64,000 bases of DNA, taken from the NCBI GenBank assembly GCA_021234155.1, contig JAJEKV010000003.1, positions 24,214,874 through 24,278,873 of the forward strand. Reading direction: 5' to 3'. Every line of letters begins with the position of its first letter. Position 1 is the stretch's first letter. This document shows positions 43,000 to 54,235 of the stretch, in pieces. The notes below the pieces were generated by a model. The model had not been told where the DNA came from. It saw only the letters and a program-made list of their open reading frames with translations, and made no database searches. The position numbers and the translations under genes were made by a program. This DNA comes from Isoetes taiwanensis (Eukaryota; Streptophyta; Lycopodiopsida; Isoetales; Isoetaceae).

Positions 43000-45784
43000 A
43001 TGCATTTATAGTTCTTATTTCAGAGCATAACTATATTGGTAAATGAGGCAAATGTGTTGGCAAACACCGTTTGTGTTGATAAATGTGTTGGCAAACTGAT
43101 TAAGATTACTTCGGAGAAGCACTGTTCGTATTGCCATGTATGTGGAAGCATACAAAAGCCTGCAGCTTATGACAAAACCCTGTAAGCCCAACTTTAAGGA
43201 AAATGCGAAGGTTTTGCCTGGTAGCAATTGATCCTGTCTGCCCAGAAAATGTCTTCAGGATAATAGCTTATATAATATTATGATGAATGTCCATACATTC
43301 ATGTGTTAGCTATTTAAGTGAAATGAGTGTGTTCATGCATATAGTATGTTCTGAATTTGTTTCATCTCAATTTCATTGCAATCATACATGGAACTTTTGC
43401 ACTTCAAACTTTGTGATAATTGCTATATCCCTTCCATCTATGATGCAAGATATATTCCATTACATCTTCATTAGGACAGAAAATTTCAACTCTTCTATTA
43501 CATACTTCTTTACAAAGATAAATGAATTGAAAGAACACATCAACAACAAGTTTCTTGGTAAGACTTACAAATTAAAATAGATGTATCAATTCAATAAAAA
43601 ACCAAACACTAACATACTGTGAGTGATGTTAGACTCATTGGAATCGCAGGCAACCTATCAACAAAAAGAAACATTCAAAGAAAAATCGACAACAAGGAAA
43701 TTACCAAACGTGAGCTTACAATTGTGGACCAAAGGTGAACCAACATTATCACCTAAAAAACAAAACATACGTTCAACTACTAGCAAATACAATATTGATT
43801 CATCGTGTTCAATATGTAGCAAACACAATGTCAACATCACACTTTGGAACCAACAAGCATTAATAGAAATAATGCAACTAGAAGAAACAATACATCAAGC
43901 ACCAGTGGTCTTAGTCATGCGTCAGCGAGCTAACAATTTTCAAGGTACATACACGCATCCAATATCAAATATATTTGAATACACTAAAATCTAACCACCA
44001 CTCCCCACTGCAGATTTCTCATTATCAAGCACAACAAACAACATTATACAAATCAATCCCAACGTACTATGTACCTTGCAATTACACAATTGATGAGTCG
44101 TAAAAATGCAACGCATATACTAGCGGGAGCAACCCTGGACAAACAACAATCACACAACAATTCAACAAGACAACAAAACGATTGCACATTTATACCAAAC
44201 ATCACATTAGCTACCGTTGGACAAATGAAAGTAAACTAACAGCACAAATTAAAATCCAATTCAATATTCTTGAGTGTGTATGATTTGTGATATATCATAA
44301 AAAAGAATGGAGTGGGGCCAGATTGAAATGAATTTCGTTATAGATGTACAACGGTGGGGGCGGGTCCCATCTGAGTCTGTTGTGTCCCATAAACTCGGTG
44401 GGCCTCCTGTGGACATTAAAAATGTATGTATATATGTATCTATATGTCGAACTAGACGGCGAGAGTGCATGGCTGGCATGGCATTGTAGAATGATCTCTG
44501 CAACCTTGGACCATCTCTATGGTACCGTATAGCATGAATGAACTCCATTGGTGCATGCATGCCACTTGGTGTAACAATATGGATGCCACGTGGCAGACAT
44601 GCCATTTAGCAAGTGCTATGGTCAAACACTTGATATGCATTACCTAGCACATTTATACTACAAGAAATTTATCACAGGGCCAAGGCTACTGCAGACATTC
44701 CTTCTTTGCCGACTGCGTGTCGGTTTAAAACCTATTCTAAACATGTCTTTCTCGCGGGAAAGAGTCCAACGAGGGAATTTTAGGACGAAAACTTTCTAAT
44801 AAATAACCCTTTGATTACTCAAGTTAAATACCACCTATCGAAGCTATATTTTGTTGATTGTTAGACTAAAGTTGAATTATGTTCACGCCTCTGGCATGTA
44901 GTTTGAACTATATTTAAGGGATTATGAGAAGTGAACTCCAAAAGTCACGTTTGATATGGATCCTAAAAATATGAGTCTTGCAATTTATCCAGATCTGACT
45001 GCTCGTAGCTGTTGGACGAGATAAGGGTTAAAAGATAGAACTTTGAGTAGATGAAGATTATTACAACAATCTTTTAGATATTAAACCTAACCATTATGAA
45101 CACTCCATGTCTCTTAAATGTTAATCATCTCCATCCATACCCCTACTCTATTTCTTTGCTATTCAACCGTCCTCTACTCTGCTATGCAATACCTCCTCTA
45201 CTCTACTTTGATGCCCTCAAGTCCGATTTTTGCCATGGAGCTTCAATTAAAAGCATCAGTAAGTATGCTAGAATTAGATCAAGCAGTGTTTGGAGGATCT
45301 GCAGGTTCGAATCCTCCGGCATCTTGAATCTATCAGCCACTAATACATCCTCCAAACGATTTACCTGCATAAGTTTGAATCCATGTAAAGCTTATATCTT
45401 GTTGCCGGATGATTGGGTTTTTTAAGTTCTAGCAAACCCAACCTTGGGGAAAGTATCCTCAATGTTTTTTATGCTCTGGAATATGCGTTGGAGGGTCTAT
45501 AGATCATTTCATGTAAAAATTTCTCGTTTCCAAACTTTGCACGGGCTTATTATATAAATCTATCTATCATGCGTAAATACATCATACGTCATCATGCGTT
45601 TTAAATGCGTCTTTATGGATATTTTGTAATTTTGAATGCGCTTTGTCTATCTATCTATGCATTTACGTTTTATGTATGTATGCAATGCGCCTTTCTAATG
45701 GCATTTTTCATAATATTCAATTATCATAAGATCGATCTACAGATTGCAAATCTAGCCTTATTTCCAAGGTTTCCTTACTCTATT
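43000..45784. other. No recognised gene
   Basis: A plus-strand open frame at 43623-43994 (polar, SCSICSKHNVNI) has no family I know and is probably spurious. 43040-43100 contains GATAAATGTGTTGGCAAAC mini-repeats. Confidence 0.4.
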
Positions 45785-46762
45785 TGATACGGCACTAGCT
45801 TGGGGGCATGGCTCAGAGGAATGGCTTGCAGAGACAAACACAGAGACAAAGGCTTTAGATGGATATTTTGTAATTTTGATTGATTGTTAGGAGTTTTTAA
45901 ATAACTTGTAAAAGAAAGGAACCATTGAAATGTTAAATGAACTATTGAAACTCTAACAATCAAATAAACGAACGAAATAGCAAAAGCCTTTTGTTGTCGT
46001 TAAAAATAGAACAGGTCGGAACTGCCCGAAATTAGTTCCTGGGCTAATGTACCAGCCTGAATTGCAGGAAAATGCCTCCGATTATAGCCAAGAAAAGGTA
46101 ACGGAAGGGAGCCCGGCTGTGTAAACATGTGTTTGTTGAATGGTTTGAGCATTGTATTCATTTGATTTGAGATAATGAAAGCTTTTTTTCAAATGAATGT
46201 TGCTCTAGAGTTTAAAAGGGGGCAACTATGACTGCAGCACAGAAGCCAGACCCTTAGAATTGTCAGGCAGATGGTAAGTTTACCAGCCTAGAAAAAATCC
46301 TTTCAAAGCAAATAGTCAGGTGATTAGCTTAGAAAGAAAGGTGGATATTCCAACAAAGCGGATAGTCAGTTGACTAGCTTTGGGAAAGATTGTTACTTCC
46401 CTAAGTCAGATGATCGAGGACGATCAGCCTTGGGAAGGGAGGGAATTGATATGGCACTAGCTTGGGGGCATGGCTCAGAGGAATGATTTGCAGAGACAAA
46501 CACAGAGGCAAAGGCTTTAGATGGATATTTTGTAATTTTGATTGATTGTTAGGAGTTTTTAAATAACTTGTAAAAGAAAGGAACCATTGAAATGTTAAAT
46601 GAACTATTGAAACTCTAACAATCAAATAAACGAACGAAATAGCAAAAGCTTTTGTTGTCGTTAAAAATAGAACAGGTCGGAACTGCCCGGAATCAGTTCC
46701 TGGGCTAACGTACTAGCCCGGATTGCAGGAAAAGGCCTCCGATTTTAGCCAAAAAAGGTAAC
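45785..46762 (+). mobile_element. TRIM-like miniature LTR element (two 317-base direct repeats)
   Basis: Direct repeats 45785-46102 and 46447-46762 are about 95% identical by eye and both start TGATAYGGCACTAGC. The second is preceded by the purine-rich tract GGGAAGGGAGGGAA, as expected for a polypurine tract before a 3' LTR. The 344-base interior has no coding capacity. No convincing primer-binding site or target-site duplication was found, so a plain segmental duplication remains possible. Confidence 0.5.
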
Positions 46763-47168
46763 AGAATCACCAAAATTAGATACGTGAGACCTTTTAGAAA
46801 GCTATATAGCAATCGACCTGTAAAAAAAATAAGGGAGCCGGAAGCATTTTATGATCTGATCACAAATCTTGCTATAGAATTACTAGAAATTTGATGTTTG
46901 ATTGTCTTATAAGTTTTAGAGTATCCCAGAGAATCCCAGAGAGGCTACCCAGCAGGTTAGCAGACTCTCAGAATTGGGAAGAATTTGAGCCGAGACTTGC
47001 CGTGTTTGCAAATCAGAGCCCGGTTGGATGGAAAAGTTGTGCCGAAAGAACTTGATCTGGAGTTCCAGATCATTTTGATTGACCGTGTTTGACAGTTTTG
47101 CAGGCAGAAAAACCGTTTTGTATCACTATTCCACAAAAAGTTTTCATGCCCAAATTGCTCAAAGGGCC

Positions 47169-47402
47169 ATGGCTTCCAAATCTGGCCATATGTTTGGAGT
47201 TACCATAGTCAATCTATTGATTTCTACGGCTTTGCTAATTATTCAATCCTCAGCTGCCTTCGTCGATAAAATGCTTTGCCCTACCTTTTTTTTGCAAAAA
47301 TTCAGAAGCAGATGCTACTTCCAGATTCGCTTAAGAACGATGATTGTTTTCAGACCAAAATTGCCATTGTTGGAGCATATTACAACAAAAATTCGGGTGT
47401 GA
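47169..47402 (+). CDS. Possible secreted-protein exon with signal peptide
   Basis: ATG at 47169 starts MASKSGHMFGVTIVNLLIST followed by ALLIIQSSAAFVDK. This is a basic N-region, hydrophobic core and Ala-rich cleavage site, so a secretory signal peptide is likely. A run of eight T at about 47287-47294 coincides with a shift. The +1 frame after it reads LLPDSLKNDDCFQTKIAIVG and AYYNKNSGVIDP, which looks more like protein than the frame in register. The family is not recognised; the locus may be broken or partial. Confidence 0.35.
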   Translation: MASKSGHMFGVTIVNLLISTALLIIQSSAAFVDKMLCPTFFLQKFRSRCYFQIRLRTMIVFRPKLPLLEHITTKIRV

Positions 47403-48879
47403 TCGATCCTAAGCATTGACCTTTGCCAGTGGAGATTGTGCAGAAAGTACATGACATCCAAACATAAAAATAAATGGCAGTGCAGAAAAAATAAAATGAA
47501 AAATTATAAGCTGCATTAGATATGTGGAGATAAGTAAGTGATAATTGATACCAATTCAAATCTCAACATGTCTGCACATTTCTTACGACCATCTTTATAT
47601 TGTACCCATATGGTCGTCACGTTGGATCCATATGATCGTCACAATATCGCCTCCAATAATGGTGATTAACGAGCCCCTGCAATACATAATGATCTTCAAA
47701 CTCATTTAGTTAATAATCCTTCACTTTATAGCCAGTTCTCTTAGGATCAAACATCAGAATGTTACTAGCATAGGTGAAGGGTATAATAGAGTGATTAGAG
47801 ACGATCACGAATATTAAAACATGTCAAAACCCCTCTACATAGATAGATATTTGTGTGGAAACGATGGGGGATGTGTTAGGCACCTATAGTCACCACCATA
47901 AACATGTAAGAAAAAGGAGATGGAGTGTCTTGCCTTAATAAGAGTGGGCAAATAAATGTAATGTCCTACTTATAGGTTATCTGCTTCTAGTGAGAAGGGT
48001 CTCAGGAACCGAGGATTCAGTACCTGTCTTACAACAAGAGAGTTACTGACAATGCTAAGAAATTAGATGCAATAGGTTAGAGTCTCAGCATTATCTGCCC
48101 CTCTTCCAAGAGAAAAGAGTCCAATGTATAACACCAGAAGCAGGACTTTGGGCTTGGAGACCACGATGCTCATAGTAGAGTCCATAGTCCAGGGAGCTCG
48201 TCAGCATCTGCCTTGATGAGTCCTAGCTGAGTATGGCCCTAGGAATCCTTGGAACATATATGAGATCAGCCATACTTCTATTATACTGGAACACAATCCA
48301 TTCAGGGGAGAGGACATCCACTTAACAAAGCTTGGTACAATTCAAGTCAAAACCGCTCCAGATGAGGGTTAATACTAGTCAAATTAGTATTCAAGCTTCT
48401 GTCTAACCCTTATTTTGAGAGAATGCATAGAGATGTTCTTGGCTGCATTTGCATGTGAAATTAAAGAAAACCATGTAATTGTACCATTTTATTTGTGATG
48501 CCCTCTCCGAGAAGCTCACATGTGATTTTGAAATTATAGGCCTGAAATGCACCCCTCTTAGAAACCCAATTCATTCATTCGAAGTTCGATTTTGACAATC
48601 AGTTGCGTAGTTATTCCAACATGGTTGACAATTGCATCATACTATTGATGAGCTTAAAAGATATCCACAATTGTTTAAGCTCTCGGTTTTATGAATTTGA
48701 AATAAAAAACTTGCATCATAGTATAATTGATGAACGTACAATGTTCACAATTGACTGAGCTTCCATAGTTTTATGAAATGGGCGCTCAAATTAAACAGAT
48801 GTTTGTAAGCAATGCATTGCCTACTTCTTCTAATGTGGTTGACAATCGAATCATAATATTGATGAACTCCATATATCAT
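47403..48879. other. No recognised gene
   Basis: Non-coding. 48600-48860 contains diverged copies of a GTTGACAATYGMATCATA / TATTGATGARC motif. Confidence 0.45.
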
Positions 48880-49790
48880 CTCCTCTTAGCTCCACAACCT
48901 CTATTCGAGCATTGAATGAAGGTCGTCTTTTGTCATGGACTACATTTCAAGCAAACTTCTTATTCTCACGTTGGGATGTAACTGTGGAGAAGGTAGCAAA
49001 GAACTTGCCTCTTATGATGGAAGTTGATGTCATTGAAAAGGTATCCTGGGTTGTCACGAGAATAGTCACGAAGGCGAGCACTTTTCAGCTCTATATATCG
49101 TCTGCTCTTAGGTCCACGACCTCTTCTACTGCCAAATGGATGGCAATTGCAGTGCCTCTATGTGGGCTCGTACATGTGTTGGCTTTGGGATAAATTGCTC
49201 ATCCTAAAGTTTTGTACTCGGATGGAAAGTTTTGTATAGTGTTTGCATGTAATGCCTTGCGGCATTGCTGTGATCTTCGTATTTCTGTAGTATGCCCACT
49301 TTGAATTTTAGATGTCGAAACACTTGAGCATTGCCTCTTTGTTTTTTCTTTGTCCAGAATTTCAACTAGCATGGTCCTGGATACATGGTTTATTTAACAG
49401 CACACTGGATAGCTAATCTCTTCTCTTGGTGTCCTACCTAGGTGCATGGGTCCTAGATAAGCAGAAGGCATTTCATCTAGGGTCTGATTGGCTACTGTGG
49501 TCAGTCTAGGAGCGTCGTAGTCTGCACATTTACCAAGGCATTTATTATTTGCTCGTGTTATTGCTATAGCCCAAACTAAGATACCGATAACTTATAAGAT
49601 TTCCTCCCAGGAGCAAGAAGTAATGGATTGTATTTGGATCTAGTATCTTTAAATTAATTCTTATCTTAGTCTCCTATATTGGAATAAGTACATAATGCTT
49701 CAAGCTCATGTTTAAGGAGCATTTTCTTGTGCTTACACAGCTAGATGAGATATGTACTTTTCTCGTCCTTCAAAAATAAAATAAAATAAA
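48880..49790 (+). mobile_element. LINE 3' fragment, copy A
   Basis: The plus strand encodes NEGRLLSWTTFQANFLFSRW and later LDVETLEHCLF, corresponding to GRLLSWPEFRAKF and DAETLEHCLFDCP in the inverted LINE at 50308-52990. The 3' end shares TACACAGNTAGATGAGAYAT and CGTCCTTCAAAAA, and finishes in an A-rich tail (AAAATAAAATAAAATAAAAA at about 49773-49793). Only the post-RT tail is present. Confidence 0.65.
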
Positions 49791-50307
49791 AATATGAATC
49801 TAAAATATAAGACTAGTCCATAAGACATTCATATTTGTTTTATCTGCCAATAATTCCATGAATTTGAAACTGAAGACTAGTAAATATACAATTAAATAAT
49901 TCAAATGAAAGCAATCATGAAGAAATTATAAAGAATATATACAACATTAATTCACACAATCCATTGTCTAGAATTACCATATTATCATGCTATTTTTACT
50001 AGCTTCTAGTCTACTATTTGAGCAGTGCAACTTGATCATCATAAGAAAATAATTGCCCTTTGTAGCAATAATCAACCACAAAATGACTTTTATGAATAAG
50101 AACAAGTATCAAAAACTTTTATCGATAAAATATTGTGAATGAACGGATGCAATTTGCTGGGTATGACAAGACAATTGGATACATCAACTATAAACAAATT
50201 ATTCAATTATCCAGATGCAAATGGCATTATTCTAAGATCTACAATAATGTCCTTACTATTACCAAGGACATATGATGGAATCTTGAACAATCGACTTGGA
50301 GATGACT

Positions 50308-52990
50308 TTGAATTTTTTTTTTTTTTGAAGGACGAAAGCTAAAAAGTTTATTAATCAGAGAAAAAGTACAAAATTTACATGTCTCATCTAACTGTGTAAG
50401 CACCGCGGAGATGCCACGAGAACCACGAGCCTAGAGCACAATGTACTTACTCCGAATAGGAGACTAATGATAAGAATCAATTGAAGATCTTTGAATCCGA
50501 TCGTTCCACCGGTTCGAGTCAGGGGGAAGAACACTTTCGAGGTTCGTCAATATCTTTTTACGGGCCCTTTGTAATAACACCTTGTATGAGATGAATAAAT
50601 GCCACGAAAGATGTGGTGTCTGCGGCGGCTCCCATATCGACCATAGGAGCCAGTAGGAACCAAAATGAAATGCCCTTTGTTTATTTGGAGGCCACATGTT
50701 GGGATAGGGCGTAAAAGGATGCATCGGCGGTCCAATGTACCGTTAAACAAACCTTGTAGCGAGGACCATCTTTGGTTGAACCTCGGGACAATCAAAGAGA
50801 CAATGCTCAAGAGTCTCAGCGTCAGAGAGGCGCGGCGGGCATACTGCCGGATATCGCGAGGATCATAGCGATGTCGAAAGGCATTAACCATGAGGCACAC
50901 GTGGATAACTGCCACCAAGTCTGGGGACTTTAGGGTGGAGCAACCTATCCCAAAGCCATTGCCATATGCGACACAAAGTGGGCTGTGGAACATGTAGGTA
51001 CCACCCATCTGGCAAGCTGGAGGGGTTATGGTGCTAAAAGAAGGCGATATACTGATCTGACAAATTGCTTGCCTTTGTGAATATTTTCATGACAGTCCCA
51101 TGGCACCCTTTCAGCAGCACCAACTTGCACTATGAGAGGCAAATTCTCTGCGACCTTCTCCCATAGAGATACATCCCAACGAGAGAAGCGGGGAACTTTG
51201 CACGAAATTCAGGCCAAGACAGTAGGCGGCCCTCCTCATACCATGCTTGAATAGAGACAACACCTGCAAGGACCCATCGTCTCTGTGTAAGAGGATGAAC
51301 TGAGGCTGCCAATGGAGGTGCTGAGGGGTCTGGAGGCAGTGGTGCCCACCACCATGGAGTCTCCAATAGGGTGTGGATAGAGGGGCATGGCGGAAAAGAT
51401 GTTCGGCGCCTCCCATCGCCAACAAGCCCGCAAAAATGGAGAAGCACTTGGAAAAGGCTGCGCAGAGTGCGAAATAAAGCCCAAGGTAGGACTGGTTTTG
51501 ACCTTCTTGCCTAGAGGGATCTGTGACCAAGAGCTTGTCTAAGAAGGCGTGAACGGGGAGAGTCATCCTCACCATTCAGAGTCTCCAAATGAACTTTGAA
51601 ATAAGCACTTTGCTATGCAGTAAGAAGTCCATCATACACTGACCACCTGCCCATTTTGGAAGGATGCACTTTGACCAAGCCACCTTATCCACAGCATCTT
51701 CCTCAGTTTCTGCCCAAATAAAGTTTCGAACTATTGCAATGAGCTCCGCACTTTGATCGTGGTGCTAGCGATAAGGATGCCATATAAACATGGGTACTAC
51801 TAAGGGTGACTTAGCCTTTGTAATCGACACGCAAGAGACAACTTAGCGGTGGACCACACGGAACAAGTGCTTCTCCAAACCCCTAATGATCTCCTCCCAT
51901 GCGGCTCCCATAGTAACATGGATGCCAAGCTGGAATCCCCAACAACTTGATGGCTGTCCATGCGCTAAGTAATTTCCATGGATGTCGTGAACACATGCAG
52001 GCCGGATTATCCAATATCCACAAAAGCTGTACGCCTGGCCGCGAAAAAAAGCTTCGTACAATGGTCTCCATCACGAAACCACTGCAGACCTGCCTTCATC
52101 TTTGCTTGCTGAATTTGCTCCTCCTCCAATGCTTGGATCTGCGCCAAAATATCACGATCGTGAACACCTGGAAGACGTCCCTGTCGAGAATGGAGCAAGT
52201 CCGATACAAAGTGTCGGTAAAGCCGCGACTGCTGCTGCGGACTCTCGACCCCACTCTTTGGCAAAACCCTTGACTGCCGCAATTGCATCCACTATGCCAG
52301 TCATATCTCGACATCGATTGAAGGCAGTTGTCCAAGTATTCTTGTAACCGTCTTGAAAGTCAGCATCCTTTAAGAACTTCACGTTCAAGCAAAAACACGT
52401 CCTTCCAGGCCGCCGCTGCTGCAAAGGCTCGTCTGAAATGAATTGCGGATGGTGGTGCAAACCGAAGTTATCTCGAGGCGTAATCGAAAGAGACCTGAAA
52501 GTGCCGCAACTGTATCTACATTCCAATAAGCTCTATCCAACCGAGAGCCACCAACTTGACCATTGCACCAAGTGAAGGCACCATCACCATCAATCTCCGA
52601 GAGATTGCAGTCATGGAGTAGACGAAGCCACTGCTGGCGTTCAAAACCGAACACCCTTGTAGAATTAAGCCCCCCAACCGATTAGACTCCACTTCCACCA
52701 TATTGAGATCCCCAACAAGAAGCCATGAAATGTGGCAGCCCAAGCTGAGTATCTTCCCTCGCAAAGAGGCCCACAGTGAAGCTCTCTGATGAGGTCTATT
52801 GTGGGCATAAACATTAATTAGACCATATTTAACCCCTTGCTCCTGCCATACAATTAGTGCCCAACGACCAAAGCGATCAGCCTGAGTAAAAATGACTGGC
52901 AAGGAAGGAAGCCATGCTATCACGACCCCTGCACTGGCAGAATCAGCTGCTGCGATAAGGACATTAAACCTGCGACCAATCATGTCTGCA
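50308..52990 (-). mobile_element. LINE (non-LTR retrotransposon), copy B, RT core deleted
   Basis: Minus-strand order is as follows. An apurinic-type endonuclease (GVVIAWLPSLPVIFTQADRF, HISWLLVGDLNMVE, GSRLDRAYWN) lies at 52983-52450. A linker, LEEEQIQQAKMKAGLQWFRD, then GDHCTKLFFA, lies near 52060. The post-RT region (KVAWSKC..., GRLLSWPEFRAKFP) lies at 51700-51180, and a zinc tail (LSDAETLEHCLFDCPEV) at about 50800. The 3' poly(A) appears as a T run at 50309-50325. The RT catalytic core between linker and tail is missing. TTTGAATTTT occurs at both ends (about 50304 and 52990), a possible target-site duplication. The 5' end lacks ORF1 and part of the endonuclease. Confidence 0.75.
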
Positions 52991-52999
52991 TTTGAATTT

Positions 53000-53269
53000 T
53001 AGAATTAACTTTAGTTGAATTGAATTGTATTGAATGGTTGCTTATCTCCACGGAGTCCAATAGGTTTATGGGACTCAATCTTAAATTGTCAAAATTAGAA
53101 AACACCTATCCGAAGATTTTTCGAGGGAAAAACCTTGGCAATAATAAGCATGCTGAGAAACTATACAATGATACACGATGATACATTTCAATTTCAATGC
53201 ATGGACATAGCTGCATGTGCACATCCATGATCTCTTGGAGATAAGATCCCAGTAACCTCACTGAAGCTG
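53000..53269. other. No feature seen
   Basis: Short intergenic stretch between the LINE and the LTR-element fragment. Confidence 0.4.
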
Positions 53270-54065
53270 TGTCTATTAGTACATATGGGATCAAAGAAGA
53301 CTGCTCTACTCATTCGTTCTTGAATATGATTCTAAGAAAGCCATTGCTTTTTCCTAGAGCTTCTGTTGTTCTTGTTCAATAACCTGTTACTATCCTGGAG
53401 CCCAACTCTTGGTGTTTTATAATGAGGTCTGCTAGCTCAAGGGTGCAGCTACCAATAGAAGCTTATTGTCAGGCCTTGCTATAGTTTTCCAGTTCTTAGC
53501 ACTGAATGACCCGATTGGGTGGTGAACTACCATAGATTGGTTACTGTTGGCCAATCTGAGTAACTCGTGTAACTCAGATTTTATGTTTATCTCAAATAGA
53601 GATCTTTTGTCATTGCTAGTAGTTTGATTGTGGATTATGTAGCAATTCTAGATGGATTACAGATTGAGAGATCATGAATTGACTGAGAAGTCTTAAATAA
53701 GGTTTCAGGACTATAAAAGATATGGTTCATTGGTGTGATCCATAACAATTGGTATCAAAGCCTCGCTATTGTTGACATTTGCAAGTTATCTGGTTGGTGC
53801 TGGAGATTGCAAACTGGAATAGAGATTCTTATTTTGACTTTTCTTGATGTTTGTAAGTCACCTAGTTGATGCTGGTGATTGCAAACTAGAATAGAAATCC
53901 TTATCCTGAGAACCCAAATGATTTTGCTCCATGGATTTAATTTATTACCAGCCTGATCTGTTTGGGGTCTGGGTTCGGGAACTCCTGGAAGACAGCCCTC
54001 TGTGAGGACCCTTGGATCTAACAGGAGAGTCCGAGGGACTATGTCACCTTGGGATTTCTTTGAAA
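53270..54065 (+). mobile_element. 5' end of an LTR retrotransposon (LTR end, PBS, leader)
   Basis: CATAACAATTGGTATCAAAG at 53742-53761 has the typical LTR-CA end, a short spacer and a TGGTATCARAGC primer-binding site for initiator tRNA-Met. The LTR start was not fixed. The leader contains a 72-base tandem duplication (about 53768-53838 and 53842-53913, GCAAACTRGAATAGARATYC). ATGTCACCTTGGGATTTCTTTG at about 54040 may be the start of gag, cut off at an A-rich junction near 54065-54090. Confidence 0.5.
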
Positions 54066-54235
54066 AGAAAAAAAAAGAAGAGAACCCGAGCAAATGAGAG
54101 AAAGATGATAAGCTTCCTTGATATCAATGATGAAAATACATGAGCTCTCATAATAGAGAAAACTTGAAAGGAGACAAGACTCAAAACTCATCTAAAAACT
54201 TATGAGCTAACTCTACTCATATATATATAGTACAA

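Noticed and set aside
43623-43994. Open frame of 123 residues
   Set aside because: Low-complexity polar composition, no known motif, no splice or promoter context.
45236-45325. tRNA-like T-loop (GGTTCGAATCC)
   Set aside because: No matching acceptor, D or anticodon arms could be folded around it; the pairing GGAGGA/TCCTCC is a simple stem.
50464-51008. Open frames on both strands at 50464-51008 as host genes
   Set aside because: They are frame shadows of the LINE 3' zinc-tail region.
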